The notes under the pieces are model-generated. The model did not search any database. It was not told the DNA's origin and saw only the letters and a program-made list of their open reading frames with translations. Shown here in pieces: positions 1 to 9,531 of a stretch of DNA of 64,000 bases; positions within the stretch are counted from its first letter, which is position 1, and the number at the start of each line of letters is the position of its first letter. Source of the stretch: Variovorax ginsengisoli (lineage in GTDB: Bacteria; Pseudomonadota; Gammaproteobacteria; Burkholderiales; Burkholderiaceae_C); NCBI RefSeq assembly GCF_006438845.1, contig NZ_RCZJ01000001.1, positions 806,001 through 870,000 of the forward strand, written 5' to 3'. Made by a program: the position numbers and the translations under genes.

Positions 1-380
1 CCAGCGCGCAGACCGCGAACGCCGCTGCGCCGAAGATGCCCAGTGCGCGCGCCGAGGCCACGTGGCTAAGCCAGCCCGGCAGCGCGACGGCTTTGCGCCC
101 GCCCTGCCCCGCGGCCTGTGCGGCGTCGGTACCGGCTTCGGGAGGCGCTCCGGAAGCCGCGTCGTCGCCGGGGCGCGCCCAGGGGTCGGTCAGCACCTTC
201 GACGGCAGCGCACCGGCGCGTGTGTCGTAAGCCGGCTCGGGCCTGGCGATGCGGGTCAGCAGCTGGCGTTCGACGTGCAGCGCCGCCCGATTGCGGGCCT
301 GCCGCCCCGCTGCCCATTGCCAGAGGAGCAGCGCAGCCGCCAACATCAGCAGCGCCACCATGCCGAGCATCAGGAGGGCT

Positions 381-388
<8 letters not shown>
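1..388 (-). CDS. tadB: TadB-like type II secretion F family protein (5' part only)
   Basis: Inner-membrane platform protein of a Flp/Tad pilus; TadB and TadC surround the TadA/CpaF ATPase. Only the first 129 residues are in the window, and the conserved T2SS-F domain lies beyond the edge. What is visible is an N-terminal membrane segment (about residues 5-22) followed by a basic, Ala/Pro-rich cytoplasmic stretch. The ATG at 388 overlaps the 3' end of cpaF by 8 nt, so the two are probably co-translated. The name rests mainly on its place directly after cpaF and on the N-terminal helix. Confidence 0.7.
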
Positions 389-1694
<1,306 letters not shown>

Positions 1695-1696
1695 CC

Positions 1697-3028
1697 TCAG
1701 CCCTCTTTCGCGCCGCGGCGCCTGCCGGTCAGCTGCGTCATGAGCGTGTTCCACGACAGGCGACCGGCGGGCGCCGCGACCGGTGCGCCGCCGTACTCGC
1801 GCTGGAGTCCACGCGTTATGCCCAGCACCGCTTGCACGTACGGATCGCCCCGCGACTCGCGCGCCAGCATGGTGCCGCGGCTGGCGGCGCTCAGCAGCGC
1901 GGTACGTCGCATCGGCAGCACATGGGCGAGCGGCAGGCGCAGGCGAGCCGCGATGTCGCGCGCCGACAGACCCACCGCCGGATCGATCTTGTTGACCACC
2001 AGCGACAGACGCTGCGGCTCGATGCCGCGTGTCTCCAGGTCGCGCAGCAGGTTGGCGGTGGACACGATGGCGCCGATGCTCTGGTCGCAGACGATCCAGG
2101 TCTTGTCGGCCTCCTGCACGGTCTGCGCGATGAAGTCGACGGTCGAGAAGCCGCCCAGGTCGGCGATCTGGTAGCTGAAGAATTCGGAAAGCCGCTTCAC
2201 GAGCGCGACCGAATCGGCATGCGAGATTTCGCGGATCTGCGCCAGGCTGGAAGGCAACGGCAGAACGGCGGTGCCGCTGGTGTGGTGCGCCAGCGCGGTG
2301 TGCAGCAACGTCTGGTCGAGCCGGCGCAGGTTGTGCACGCCGTCGACAAAGCTGAACGTACTTTGCGTGTCGAGGTAGAGCAGTCCGTCGCGCGCCGGCA
2401 GCCCGAGGTCGAGCAGCGCCACGCCGCCGCGCTGGGTTGCAGGCGCTGCACCCGGCTGCGCATCGGCGGACGCGCGCGAACCGAGATTGACCTCGTCCTG
2501 CAGCAGCAGCGCGAGGTGCGTCGCCAGCGTCGTCACGCCCACGCCGGCGCGCGCGCCGAGCAGTGCGATGGTGCGGCCGCGCGTCTCGGCCTGCTGCGCC
2601 TTGCGGCGCTCGATCAACGCTGCCAGCGTGGCGCGCGCCTCCTGCACCGAGCCGGTCAGGTCGATGAAGTCGTCGACGCCGGCACGCAGCGCGGTGAGCA
2701 TCGACGCAGGTTCGTTGGCACACCCGGTGCCCAGTACGGGCAGCGAGGGCCAGTCGCGCTGGAGCTGCTGCCGCAGCAGCGCGGCGCCTGGCGCCTGATC
2801 GCTGGAGAAATCGAGAAACACCGCCTGCGGGTTGAGCGTGGCGATGCGTTCGTCGAGCGTTTCTGCGCCCGGCGTGACTGGAAACACCGTGCCGTTGCGC
2901 TGCAGTGCATGCAGCAACCATGAGATGTGGCCGCCGTTGTCCGATGCGAAGAGATAGGTGTCGGTGGCGACACCCAGCGAGCGCTGATCGTTCATGTTCA
3001 TGGTCGCGGGGCGCACAGCGGTCGGCAT
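1697..3028 (-). CDS. cpaE: Pilus assembly protein CpaE/TadZ (MinD/ParA-like)
   Basis: Polar localisation factor of Tad pili. The protein (443 residues) has an atypical receiver-like N-terminal domain (about 20-140) and a ParA/MinD-like ATPase domain from about 150. The P-loop reads GARAGVGVTT (about 158-167), so the usual Walker A lysines are missing. Degenerate P-loops are common in TadZ/CpaE proteins, and ATPase activity should not be assumed. The start at 3028 shares one base with the stop of cpaC (TGATG), which favours it over a longer reading frame. An internal ATG ten codons later is a possible alternative. Confidence 0.9.
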   Translation of the reverse strand: MPTAVRPATMNMNDQRSLGVATDTYLFASDNGGHISWLLHALQRNGTVFPVTPGAETLDERIATLNPQAVFLDFSSDQAPGAALLRQQLQRDWPSLPVLGTGCANEPASMLTALRAGVDDFIDLTGSVQEARATLAALIERRKAQQAETRGRTIALLGARAGVGVTTLATHLALLLQDEVNLGSRASADAQPGAAPATQRGGVALLDLGLPARDGLLYLDTQSTFSFVDGVHNLRRLDQTLLHTALAHHTSGTAVLPLPSSLAQIREISHADSVALVKRLSEFFSYQIADLGGFSTVDFIAQTVQEADKTWIVCDQSIGAIVSTANLLRDLETRGIEPQRLSLVVNKIDPAVGLSARDIAARLRLPLAHVLPMRRTALLSAASRGTMLARESRGDPYVQAVLGITRGLQREYGGAPVAAPAGRLSWNTLMTQLTGRRRGAKEG

Positions 3029-4344
3029 CAACGCGAGAATCCCGGCACGGCATCGCCGCCTGCGCCACCCAGCAGGATCGAGCGCCACACGGGCGCGTCG
3101 CGCTGCACGCCGGCACCGGGCAAGCGGGCTGAGAGGTCGGTGCCGCGTGCCAGGGGCTTCACGAGGTGCGGCGTGACGACGATCACCAGCTCCTTCTCGT
3201 TCATCTGGTAGTTGGTCTGCTTGAAGAAGGCGCCGAGCACCGGCAGGTCGCCGAGCATCGGCACCTTGTTGACGCTGGACGAGGTGCTGCGGCTGACCAG
3301 CCCGCCGATGATGAAGCTCTCACCGTCGCCCAGCTCGACGGTGGTGTCGGCGCGACGCGTGGAAATGGCTGGCACCGGCACGCCGTTGAGGCTCAGCGCG
3401 TTGGCGTAGTCGAGGTCGCTGGCCTCGGGCGCCACCTTGAGCACGATGCGGTCGTCGGCCAGCACCGTCGGCGTCACGCTCAGTCCGATGCCGAAGGGCT
3501 TGTATTCGATGGACGTGGTGCCCAGCCCTTGCGGCACGGGGATCGGCAACTCGCCGCCCGACAGGAAGCTTGCGCTTTGCCCGGACAACGCCACCAGCGT
3601 GGGCTCGGCCAGCACGCGCGCCATGCCGTTGCCTTCGAGGAAGCCGACGTTGAGGCCGAGCCCGGCGCGACCGAAGTTGAACAGCAGGCTGAAGGCCTGG
3701 GCCAGCGGGTTGTTGGCTTCGACGGCAATGCCGCCGTTGCCGTCGAGCGTGCTGGACTGCAAGGACGACGGCGAGAACACGCCGAAGCTGAAGCCGTGCG
3801 TGTTGGCGCGGGTGCTGAACAGGTTGAGCCCCAGCTGCTTGAGCACGTTCTTGTTGAACTCCACCACCTTCACTTCGACCTGCACCGTATGGCTGCGCAC
3901 GGCGACGCTCGAGCGGTCGCCCAGCACGGCCTTGTCGGGCTGCATCGAAGCGGCCGCGTCGCGCGCGAGGCGATGCGCCGGCAGACTCGAGAACTGGCCG
4001 TCGAGCACTGCACCGCGGCGCTGCACATCGATCGTGTAGGTGGTCGCGGCCGGTGCTCCCTTGGGCCACACCATCAGCGTGGTGCGCCCGGCGGACTTGC
4101 CGTTGACCAGCAGGCGCGCGCCCTCCACGCCCGGCGTCTTGCGCAGCACCAGCACGCTCGCCACGGCCTCGTCGGCCACTGCGATGCGCTGCACGCCGGC
4201 CTCGACCACGATCTCCTGCTGCGTGCCGGCGGCCAGCGTCACGGCACGGGCGCCGGGCGCATCCGCCGCGGGTGCAGAAGTCGGAGCAGTAGCGATCAGG
4301 GCCATGCCGAGGGCCCAGGGCGCAGCACGTGAGGTCTTGAACAT
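3028..4344 (-). CDS. cpaC: Tad pilus secretin CpaC/RcpA
   Basis: Outer-membrane secretin through which the Flp pilus passes. The 438 residues comprise a signal peptide (basic start, hydrophobic run ending near Ala-Pro-Ala-Ala), an N-terminal pilus/BON-like domain (about 35-130), and a C-terminal type II/III secretin domain with the typical segments VALSGQSASFLSGGE and SFIIGGLVSR. The start at 4344 puts the signal peptide at the N-terminus. The frame is open up to 4398, giving 18 more residues, and neither start has a clear ribosome site. It lies between cpaB and cpaE and is translationally coupled to cpaE. Confidence 0.92.
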   Translation of the reverse strand: MFKTSRAAPWALGMALIATAPTSAPAADAPGARAVTLAAGTQQEIVVEAGVQRIAVADEAVASVLVLRKTPGVEGARLLVNGKSAGRTTLMVWPKGAPAATTYTIDVQRRGAVLDGQFSSLPAHRLARDAAASMQPDKAVLGDRSSVAVRSHTVQVEVKVVEFNKNVLKQLGLNLFSTRANTHGFSFGVFSPSSLQSSTLDGNGGIAVEANNPLAQAFSLLFNFGRAGLGLNVGFLEGNGMARVLAEPTLVALSGQSASFLSGGELPIPVPQGLGTTSIEYKPFGIGLSVTPTVLADDRIVLKVAPEASDLDYANALSLNGVPVPAISTRRADTTVELGDGESFIIGGLVSRSTSSSVNKVPMLGDLPVLGAFFKQTNYQMNEKELVIVVTPHLVKPLARGTDLSARLPGAGVQRDAPVWRSILLGGAGGDAVPGFSR

Positions 4345-4437
4345 CGGGAGTTTTTCAGTCGTGGCGCACATGGCGGGCTTGGACATCGTCTTGTTCATCG
4401 CGGTCTGTTGGGCGACACGCCAGCAGGGTTCTGCATA

Positions 4438-5439
4438 TCAATAGGTCGCCGTTTCGCGCCGGTCGCCGCGGATGATTTCGAACTCGGTGCCGCCGACGGG
4501 TGTTGCGCTGCGAACGGCGCGCACCGGGGTGGCCACGTTGACGGTGCGTGCCGCCTGAGAGCGCGGCACATTCGCCGATCCGCCGTCGGCCAAGTCGGAC
4601 GCCCGCAGGCCGGCTTGCGCGACGTCAATGCCCTGGAGCGGTGGCTGTGCGGCCGTGCCCGTCGCCAGCACGCGGGGGCGCAGTGCGGTCGGCAACTCGG
4701 CGAACAGGGCGGGGTCGGGCACGGCGGTGTCGGTCGGATTTCGCAACGCCAGCTGGAGCCGACCCGCCGATTCCGCCAACGCGATCCGGTTGACGGCCAT
4801 GACCGGCACCGCCAGCACGGCAGTGCGCGCAGCCTCCGGACGGGCGGCCTGCGCGTTCGCCGCCTTGGCATCAACGGGTTTTGTATTAGGCAGATGATCG
4901 AGCGAGGTGCTGCCGAAGGCGAGCACCCGGGCGCGCGGCAGCAACAGGCGCGCCTGCGTGTGCTCGACGTCCTTGCCGTCGGACTTCAGAACAAAGAACA
5001 CATCGACGAAATCGCCTGGGCGCACCCGGTTGCCGACGCCGTTCGCCTCGTCGGCCTTGACCGCGATCGCGCGCTCGCCGTCTTGCACATGCAGCGCAAG
5101 CCCCGAGACCAGTTGCCCTTCGAGCAGCGGCGTGCCCTCACCCAGGTCCGCGACCGGCACCCTCCCCTCCGCCGAAGCGACATCCTTGAACGCTCCCGGC
5201 GGATTGATCGGCAGGCGCTCGACGCGCAGCGCGTCGGCACCGATGGCCTGTCCGGCCGGTACCGCCTTGCTGGTGACCACCACCGGAAACGTCGCGGTGC
5301 TCTTGGGCGCCTCGACCGGCAATGAGCTCACCGCGGGCGGCGCCGGTTTGGTGCGGCTCAACATCCAGGCGTACGTACCCAGCGCGAGCGCGAGCAGGAC
5401 CAGAACGACGGCGACGATGCGGGAGAGATGGAAGATCAT
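4438..5439 (-). CDS. cpaB: Flp pilus assembly protein CpaB/RcpC
   Basis: Periplasmic, inner-membrane-anchored partner of the secretin in Tad systems. The 333-residue protein has an N-terminal membrane helix (about 6-28), then a SAF domain around residues 50-120 with the typical SKAVPAGQAIGADAL segment, and the RcpC/CpaB domain with a VRPGDFVDV-type segment. The ATG at 5439 places the helix at the N-terminus. The longer upstream frame is antisense to cpaA and looks non-coding. Its neighbours are the prepilin peptidase upstream and the secretin downstream. Confidence 0.92.
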   Translation of the reverse strand: MIFHLSRIVAVVLVLLALALGTYAWMLSRTKPAPPAVSSLPVEAPKSTATFPVVVTSKAVPAGQAIGADALRVERLPINPPGAFKDVASAEGRVPVADLGEGTPLLEGQLVSGLALHVQDGERAIAVKADEANGVGNRVRPGDFVDVFFVLKSDGKDVEHTQARLLLPRARVLAFGSTSLDHLPNTKPVDAKAANAQAARPEAARTAVLAVPVMAVNRIALAESAGRLQLALRNPTDTAVPDPALFAELPTALRPRVLATGTAAQPPLQGIDVAQAGLRASDLADGGSANVPRSQAARTVNVATPVRAVRSATPVGGTEFEIIRGDRRETATY

Positions 5440-5501
5440 GGAACTAGGCTCTGGACCAAGACGGTGGCGTTGCGATGCGTTGAGACGTTGAACCGCGCGG
5501 G

Positions 5502-6008
5502 CTAGAAGCCTGTGCGCCCGCCGGCGGCCATCCACAGCAGCGTTGCGATGGCCAGGTAGGCCGCGAGCGGAACGTGGCGCTGACGCCGGATGGGACGTTC
5601 GGCCACGCCGGGGCTGGTGTCGGCGGCAGACAGCATGTTTGCAAGTTGCGGAAGCACAGGCCAGCGCTGCAGCGCCACCCACATCAGCGAATGAACGCCG
5701 GCCAGCACGCTGGCCAGGAGCCAGATCGGCAGCAAAGGCGAGGCGCCGACCCAAAGCCCCAACACCCCGGCGACCTTCACGTCGGCTGCGCCCATCACGC
5801 CGGCCGCGTAGAACATCAGCAGGACACCGAAGCCGACGACAGCGCCACCCAGCGCGGCACTCCAGCCAAGGCCGAAAGGCTGGAGGTTCGCGACCAGGGC
5901 GCCGAGGCCGAGTACGGCGCCGGCAAGAACCAAGCCGTTGGGGATTCGGCGCTCACGAAAGTCGTAAGCGACGACCATCAGCAACCACGAGCTCCAAAGA
6001 GTAGACAT
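5502..6008 (-). CDS. cpaA: Prepilin peptidase CpaA/TadV (A24 family)
   Basis: Aspartic protease that trims Flp prepilin at the inner membrane. It is a small A24 peptidase of 168 residues with several hydrophobic segments. The first catalytic Asp is in AYDFRERRIPN near the N-terminus. The second is in GAADVKVAG, where the family usually reads GxGD; the Asp is kept but the preceding Gly is Ala. The last 40 residues are a hydrophilic loop plus one more membrane segment. It lies directly after flp, its presumed substrate. Confidence 0.9.
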   Translation of the reverse strand: MSTLWSSWLLMVVAYDFRERRIPNGLVLAGAVLGLGALVANLQPFGLGWSAALGGAVVGFGVLLMFYAAGVMGAADVKVAGVLGLWVGASPLLPIWLLASVLAGVHSLMWVALQRWPVLPQLANMLSAADTSPGVAERPIRRQRHVPLAAYLAIATLLWMAAGGRTGF

Positions 6009-6025
6009 GCACCCGAGGCAGATGC

Positions 6026-6202
6026 TTAAGTCATCGCAGTGATAAGGGCCGCCGTGATCCGGGTGAAGACGTTGGTGAGCTGATCGGAAAGACCTCCAAA
6101 GACGCCAATAAGCGCAAGCGAAATGAGCCCGGCAATAATTCCATATTCAATGGCCGTCGCGCCTTCTTCGTCTTTGATGAATTGTGTAAACAGTTTTTGC
6201 AT
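6026..6202 (-). CDS. flp: Flp/Fap-type pilin subunit
   Basis: Major subunit of the Tad pilus, 58 residues. It has a short charged leader (MQKLFTQFIKDEEG) cut after the Gly at position 14. The mature N-terminus then carries the diagnostic Flp motif ATAIEYGIIAGLISLALI, with the conserved Glu and Tyr followed by the hydrophobic assembly helix. The ATG at 6202 is chosen because it gives the normal leader, and a GGA-type ribosome site precedes it. It is the first gene of the locus and the one normally expressed most strongly. Confidence 0.95.
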   Translation of the reverse strand: MQKLFTQFIKDEEGATAIEYGIIAGLISLALIGVFGGLSDQLTNVFTRITAALITAMT

Positions 6203-6809
6203 GATCGTTCCGTGCGTTAAGTGGAGTGCCACGTCTGAAGCGATGGCGAGACGAATGTTAATTTCGCGGGAAACATTCGCAATTCCTCCGAAAGTATTCA
6301 ATGAAGAACCTGAGTCAGCAAGCCCGAATAATCCAAGGTATTCATTAAGCGCAAACACTCACAACATATAAGGCCCGCAAATAATTCCAAAGTATTACAG
6401 CCAAAAGACCATCTTCAGCAAACTTTGTTTCGTATCAGACACTTACACGAAGACGAGCAATTGACCTACATTCGTAGAACTAAGGCATTATTTTTCGTTT
6501 TGCCCTCGGTTCGAGACCAGTTCCACGGTGTGAACTCTATGAACCAAACGTGAGAAATGCCGCACGCTGTGTCGGCAGCGAGACGCAATGCAGTTGGCTG
6601 AGCGAGGGTGATCGCCCATTGACGCGGTTTTCTTGAGGTGGCTGCGCCCTTGGCAGTGCGCCGAGCCGACACGGAAACAATCGCAAACTCAGCAGAACGT
6701 TCCGAGCATGATGCTAGGATCACAACCTCAAGCTGCCTGAACGGATTAAGTCTCACGTAGCGGGCATCGCGCGTTCAATTGCCAAATCAATTCACTGAAA
6801 ATCGAGAGA
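6203..6809. other. Long AT-rich intergenic region upstream of flp
   Basis: About 600 bases between flp (minus) and a small plus-strand gene, with no convincing coding sequence. About 6240-6500 is clearly richer in A/T than the rest of the window, as expected for the control region of a pilin operon or a nucleoid-protein silenced promoter. A TGGCAC-N5-TTAAC sequence lies about 25 bases before flp, but it lacks the GC of a sigma-54 -12 element. I could not assign a promoter with confidence. Confidence 0.5.
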
Positions 6810-7046
6810 ATGCCCAAATCGAAGACGGATCCCACGCCAAGAAGCGCAATGCGCTTTGTCGTTTTCATGGATATCAACCGCCGCTGGTATTGGGAGCTCC
6901 GCAGCGAGGACGATCAGGTCGTCGCAAAATGCCAGATGGGCTTCGCAGACAAGGCGCAGGCGCTGGAGAGCATCAATCGTGTCCGCACGAGTGCACCTAA
7001 ATCATTGATTTTTGACCCGATTGGGACGCTCGTCGATCGCACTTAG
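6810..7046 (+). CDS. Small YegP-like (DUF1508) protein
   Basis: Uncharacterised small protein of 78 residues. The part from about residue 14 resembles one DUF1508/YegP repeat: a beta-hairpin RRWYWELRSEDDQVVAKC, then a helix AQALESINRVRTSA. YegP family members are small cytosolic proteins of unknown function, often with two such repeats; this one has a single copy. An ATG at 6849 is an alternative start and would remove 13 polar residues. It stands alone between the AT-rich gap and tRNA-Lys. Confidence 0.6.
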   Translation: MPKSKTDPTPRSAMRFVVFMDINRRWYWELRSEDDQVVAKCQMGFADKAQALESINRVRTSAPKSLIFDPIGTLVDRT

Positions 7047-7284
7047 AGTCTGCATCTGCATTCGAGCTTGGGGCCTCGACCGAGCCGCCGAGCGTGCGTC
7101 TGGTTGGGTCAGACGGCGTGAGCGAGAAATTTGCGTTCGCGAGCCATGGCGATCCGCATCGTCGCTTGACCGTTCGAGAGGTGACGCGGAGCGCCAGCGA
7201 GCCCCGGTAAATTTAGCTGCTGATGCAAGGCGTCATGGACGCCTGCTTGGGGGCAAACGCAGGCGAATGCCGCGCTGCAATGAA

Positions 7285-7360
7285 TGGTGGGACGTGCGGG
7301 GGTCGAACCCACGACAAACGGATTAAAAGTCCGCTGCTCTACCAACTGAGCTAACGTCCC
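7285..7360 (-). tRNA. tRNA-Lys (anticodon TTT)
   Basis: 76 bases on the minus strand that fold as a cloverleaf: acceptor stem GGGACGT with its partner before an encoded CCA, D-loop AGCTCAGTTGGTAGAGC, anticodon loop CTTTTAA, and T-loop GTTCGAC. The TTT anticodon reads AAA and AAG. It follows tcdA on the same strand. TcdA modifies the t6A37 of tRNAs of this class, though that closeness may be chance. Confidence 0.97.
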
Positions 7361-7417
7361 GGGATCAGGCGAGGCCCGATCTTGGGTTGCCGACTGCATG
7401 TCCGGCAAAGCCTACGA

Positions 7418-8224
7418 TTATAGCGTGATGCCGATCGCAATTTTGTCCATGGCCCATCCTGCAGCGCATTGCCCAAACGTTGCCGTGACGCTGACCACCG
7501 AGCCGTAGCCGTGGCAATTGAGCGACCCGTCACCGTCGATGGCACACGACGCGTCAGGCGGCGCGACGTTTTCCCGACTGAAGACGCACATCACGCCGAT
7601 CTTCTTGCCATCCCGCGGCGCGCCATGCTCCTTTCGCAGCCTTTGGCGCAGTTGGGCCAGAAGCGGGTCGTGCGTGGTGATCGACAAGTCGTCGATCTCA
7701 ACGCGGTGCGCGTGGCGCTTGCCGCCAGCTGCGCCGACCGTGATGAACGGCAAGCGCTTGGCGCGCGCCCATGCACTCATCGCCAGCTTGGCTCGCACCT
7801 GGTCGCAAGCGTCTACTACTGCGCACAAGGGGCCCTGCGTGCGCTCGGCGGTTTCCACCATGGCGAGCCAATTGTCGGGCTCGACGAAATCGTCGATGGC
7901 CAGTACCTGGCAGGCGGGATTGATGTGCGCAATACGTTCACGCATTGCATCGACCTTCGATTGGCCGACGGTAGAGTCGAGCGCGTGGATCTGGCGGTTG
8001 ATGTTCGATTCGGCGATGTGGTCGAGGTCCACGAGCGTCAGGCGCCCCACGCCGCTTCGCGCCAGTGCTTCGACAGTCCAGGAGCCAACGCCGCCGATGC
8101 CGACGACAAGCACATGGGCAGCCCGAATGCGCTGCGCGCCCTCGACGCCGTAGAGTCGATCCAAGCCACTGAAGCGTCGCGCCAGATCGGCGTCGGGTGC
8201 AGGCGCAAGCCCGACGTCGCTCAT
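7418..8224 (-). CDS. tcdA: tRNA threonylcarbamoyladenosine dehydratase TcdA
   Basis: ATP-dependent enzyme that cyclises t6A to ct6A at position 37 of ANN-decoding tRNAs. The 268 residues form a ThiF/MoeB/E1-like fold. The nucleotide-binding GxGxxG is seen in VVGIGGVGSW (about 40-49), then DLDHIAESNINRQ, which is diagnostic of the CsdL/TcdA group, and a KIGVMCVFSREN segment with the Cys near the C-terminal domain. Length matches the family. It is at the end of the tolB-pal-cpoB run with a 13 bp gap, so co-transcription is likely. Confidence 0.93.
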   Translation of the reverse strand: MSDVGLAPAPDADLARRFSGLDRLYGVEGAQRIRAAHVLVVGIGGVGSWTVEALARSGVGRLTLVDLDHIAESNINRQIHALDSTVGQSKVDAMRERIAHINPACQVLAIDDFVEPDNWLAMVETAERTQGPLCAVVDACDQVRAKLAMSAWARAKRLPFITVGAAGGKRHAHRVEIDDLSITTHDPLLAQLRQRLRKEHGAPRDGKKIGVMCVFSRENVAPPDASCAIDGDGSLNCHGYGSVVSVTATFGQCAAGWAMDKIAIGITL

Positions 8225-8237
8225 GGCAGGATCCAGG

Positions 8238-8990
8238 CTACTTCAGCCGCGACAGCCGCTCGCGGCCAGCCTGTGCAGCCTCGGACTGGGGATAGGCCTT
8301 GGTCAGGTCTTCCAGCGTCCGCCGGGCGGCGCGCGTGTCCTTCAACTCGATTTGGCAATTGGCGATCGACAGCACTGCCTCTGGCGCCTTGGCGTGATCA
8401 GGTGCCAACGACAGCATCGAGCGGAAGTTGGCGATGGCCTCGTTGTAATTTCGGGTCGCGTACTGTGCGTTACCCAGCCAGAACAACGCGGAGGCGTTGT
8501 AGCCGCTCTGCGGGTAGCGCTTCACGAACTCAGCGAAGGCGGTCTGCGCCTGCGCAAACTGCCCGGCGCGGAACACGCCAAGCGCGGCATCGAAGTCAGC
8601 CTTCTCGCGCGGATCGGCGGTGAATTCGCGTCCGTCGACCGAAACCTTCGCAGGCTCGCTCTTCTTCATGCGGTCGTCGATGTCAGTTTGCCGCTGCTGC
8701 AGTTCCGACAACGTCCGCGTGAGTTGTTCGTTTTGCCCGGTCATGCGCTGCATGTCGCCGCGCATCGCCTCGATCTGGGTCTGCAGATCGAGCAGGCTGC
8801 GACGCAACTGTGCGTTGTCGTCGGTCAGGCGCTGATCAGTCTGCGTCCGCATTGCCTCCACGCGCTGACGAAGGTCGAGAATGGCGCGGCGCGCCTCGTC
8901 ATCCTCGAACAGCGCCGCTTGAGCGCCGAGCGACGCGCAGAAAAGCGCTGCGGCGATCGCAGCGCTGCGCAACCCTGAACTGCGCATCAT
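8238..8990 (-). CDS. cpoB: Tol-Pal system protein CpoB/YbgF
   Basis: Periplasmic factor that links Tol-Pal constriction with peptidoglycan synthesis during division. The 250-residue protein has a signal peptide ending near GAQA, a coiled coil rich in Gln/Arg/Glu (about 25-110) and C-terminal TPR repeats (about 130-250) with the typical YPQSGYNASALFWLGNAQYA pattern. The ATG at 8990 shares its A with the stop of pal (TGATG), so pal and cpoB are coupled. A second ATG follows at 8987. Confidence 0.93.
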   Translation of the reverse strand: MMRSSGLRSAAIAAALFCASLGAQAALFEDDEARRAILDLRQRVEAMRTQTDQRLTDDNAQLRRSLLDLQTQIEAMRGDMQRMTGQNEQLTRTLSELQQRQTDIDDRMKKSEPAKVSVDGREFTADPREKADFDAALGVFRAGQFAQAQTAFAEFVKRYPQSGYNASALFWLGNAQYATRNYNEAIANFRSMLSLAPDHAKAPEAVLSIANCQIELKDTRAARRTLEDLTKAYPQSEAAQAGRERLSRLK

Positions 8991-9511
8991 CAACGGTAGG
9001 TGATCTCGGCGCGACGGTTTTGCGCCCAGACCGACTCACCCGAACCTTGTGCCGCAGGCTTTTCCTTGCCGAAGCTCACCGCTTCGACCTGGTTGTCGCT
9101 GATGCCCAGAAGGTTGAGGGCGCGACGCACGGCTTCCGAACGCTTCTGGCCGAGTGCCAGGTTGTACTCGCGGCCACCGCGCTCGTCGGTATGCCCTTCG
9201 ATCGAGATGCGGCGCTGTGCGTTGGCCTTCAGGAAGCGCGCGTGGCCGTCGATCAGAGCCTGGTATTCGGGCTTGAGCGTGTAGCTGTCGTAGTCGAAAT
9301 ACACGATGCGTGCGACGCCGACCGGACCCGCCGCGTTTTGCGCGTTGGGGTCGATCGTGACCGGTGCGACGCCGCTGGCAGCGCCCCCGCCGGTACCTTG
9401 GCCGGTGCCGCCGCTGCGGTCCACGACAGGGGTGTCGTTGAGCTTCGTGCCCGACGAGCAACCAGCGATCAGGGCCACGATGGCCAGCGAATAAAGCGTG
9501 CGTTTCAACAT
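8990..9511 (-). CDS. pal: Peptidoglycan-associated lipoprotein Pal
   Basis: Outer-membrane lipoprotein that binds peptidoglycan and TolB. The protein is 173 residues. Its lipobox IVALIAGC ends at about residue 18. A Gly/Ala-rich linker follows, then an OmpA-like domain (about 65-173) containing GHTDERGGREYNLALGQ-type residues for diaminopimelate binding. The ATG at 9511 is chosen over an upstream in-frame ATG because a GAGGAG site sits the right distance before it. It follows tolB with a 20 bp gap. Confidence 0.96.
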   Translation of the reverse strand: MLKRTLYSLAIVALIAGCSSGTKLNDTPVVDRSGGTGQGTGGGAASGVAPVTIDPNAQNAAGPVGVARIVYFDYDSYTLKPEYQALIDGHARFLKANAQRRISIEGHTDERGGREYNLALGQKRSEAVRRALNLLGISDNQVEAVSFGKEKPAAQGSGESVWAQNRRAEITYR

Positions 9512-9531
9512 TTTCAAACTCCTCAAGTGAA

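Noticed and set aside
6215..6230. A TGGCAC-N5-TTAAC sequence upstream of flp as a sigma-54 promoter
   Set aside because: The -12 GC is replaced by AA, which normally abolishes recognition. Compare the much better match before livK.
6466..6756. A 96-codon minus-strand frame in the AT-rich gap
   Set aside because: No ribosome site, no recognisable domain and an irregular composition.
7231..7284. A hairpin (CGCCTGC...GCAGGCG) after tRNA-Lys as a terminator
   Set aside because: The loop is long and no T run follows, so it does not fit a rho-independent terminator.
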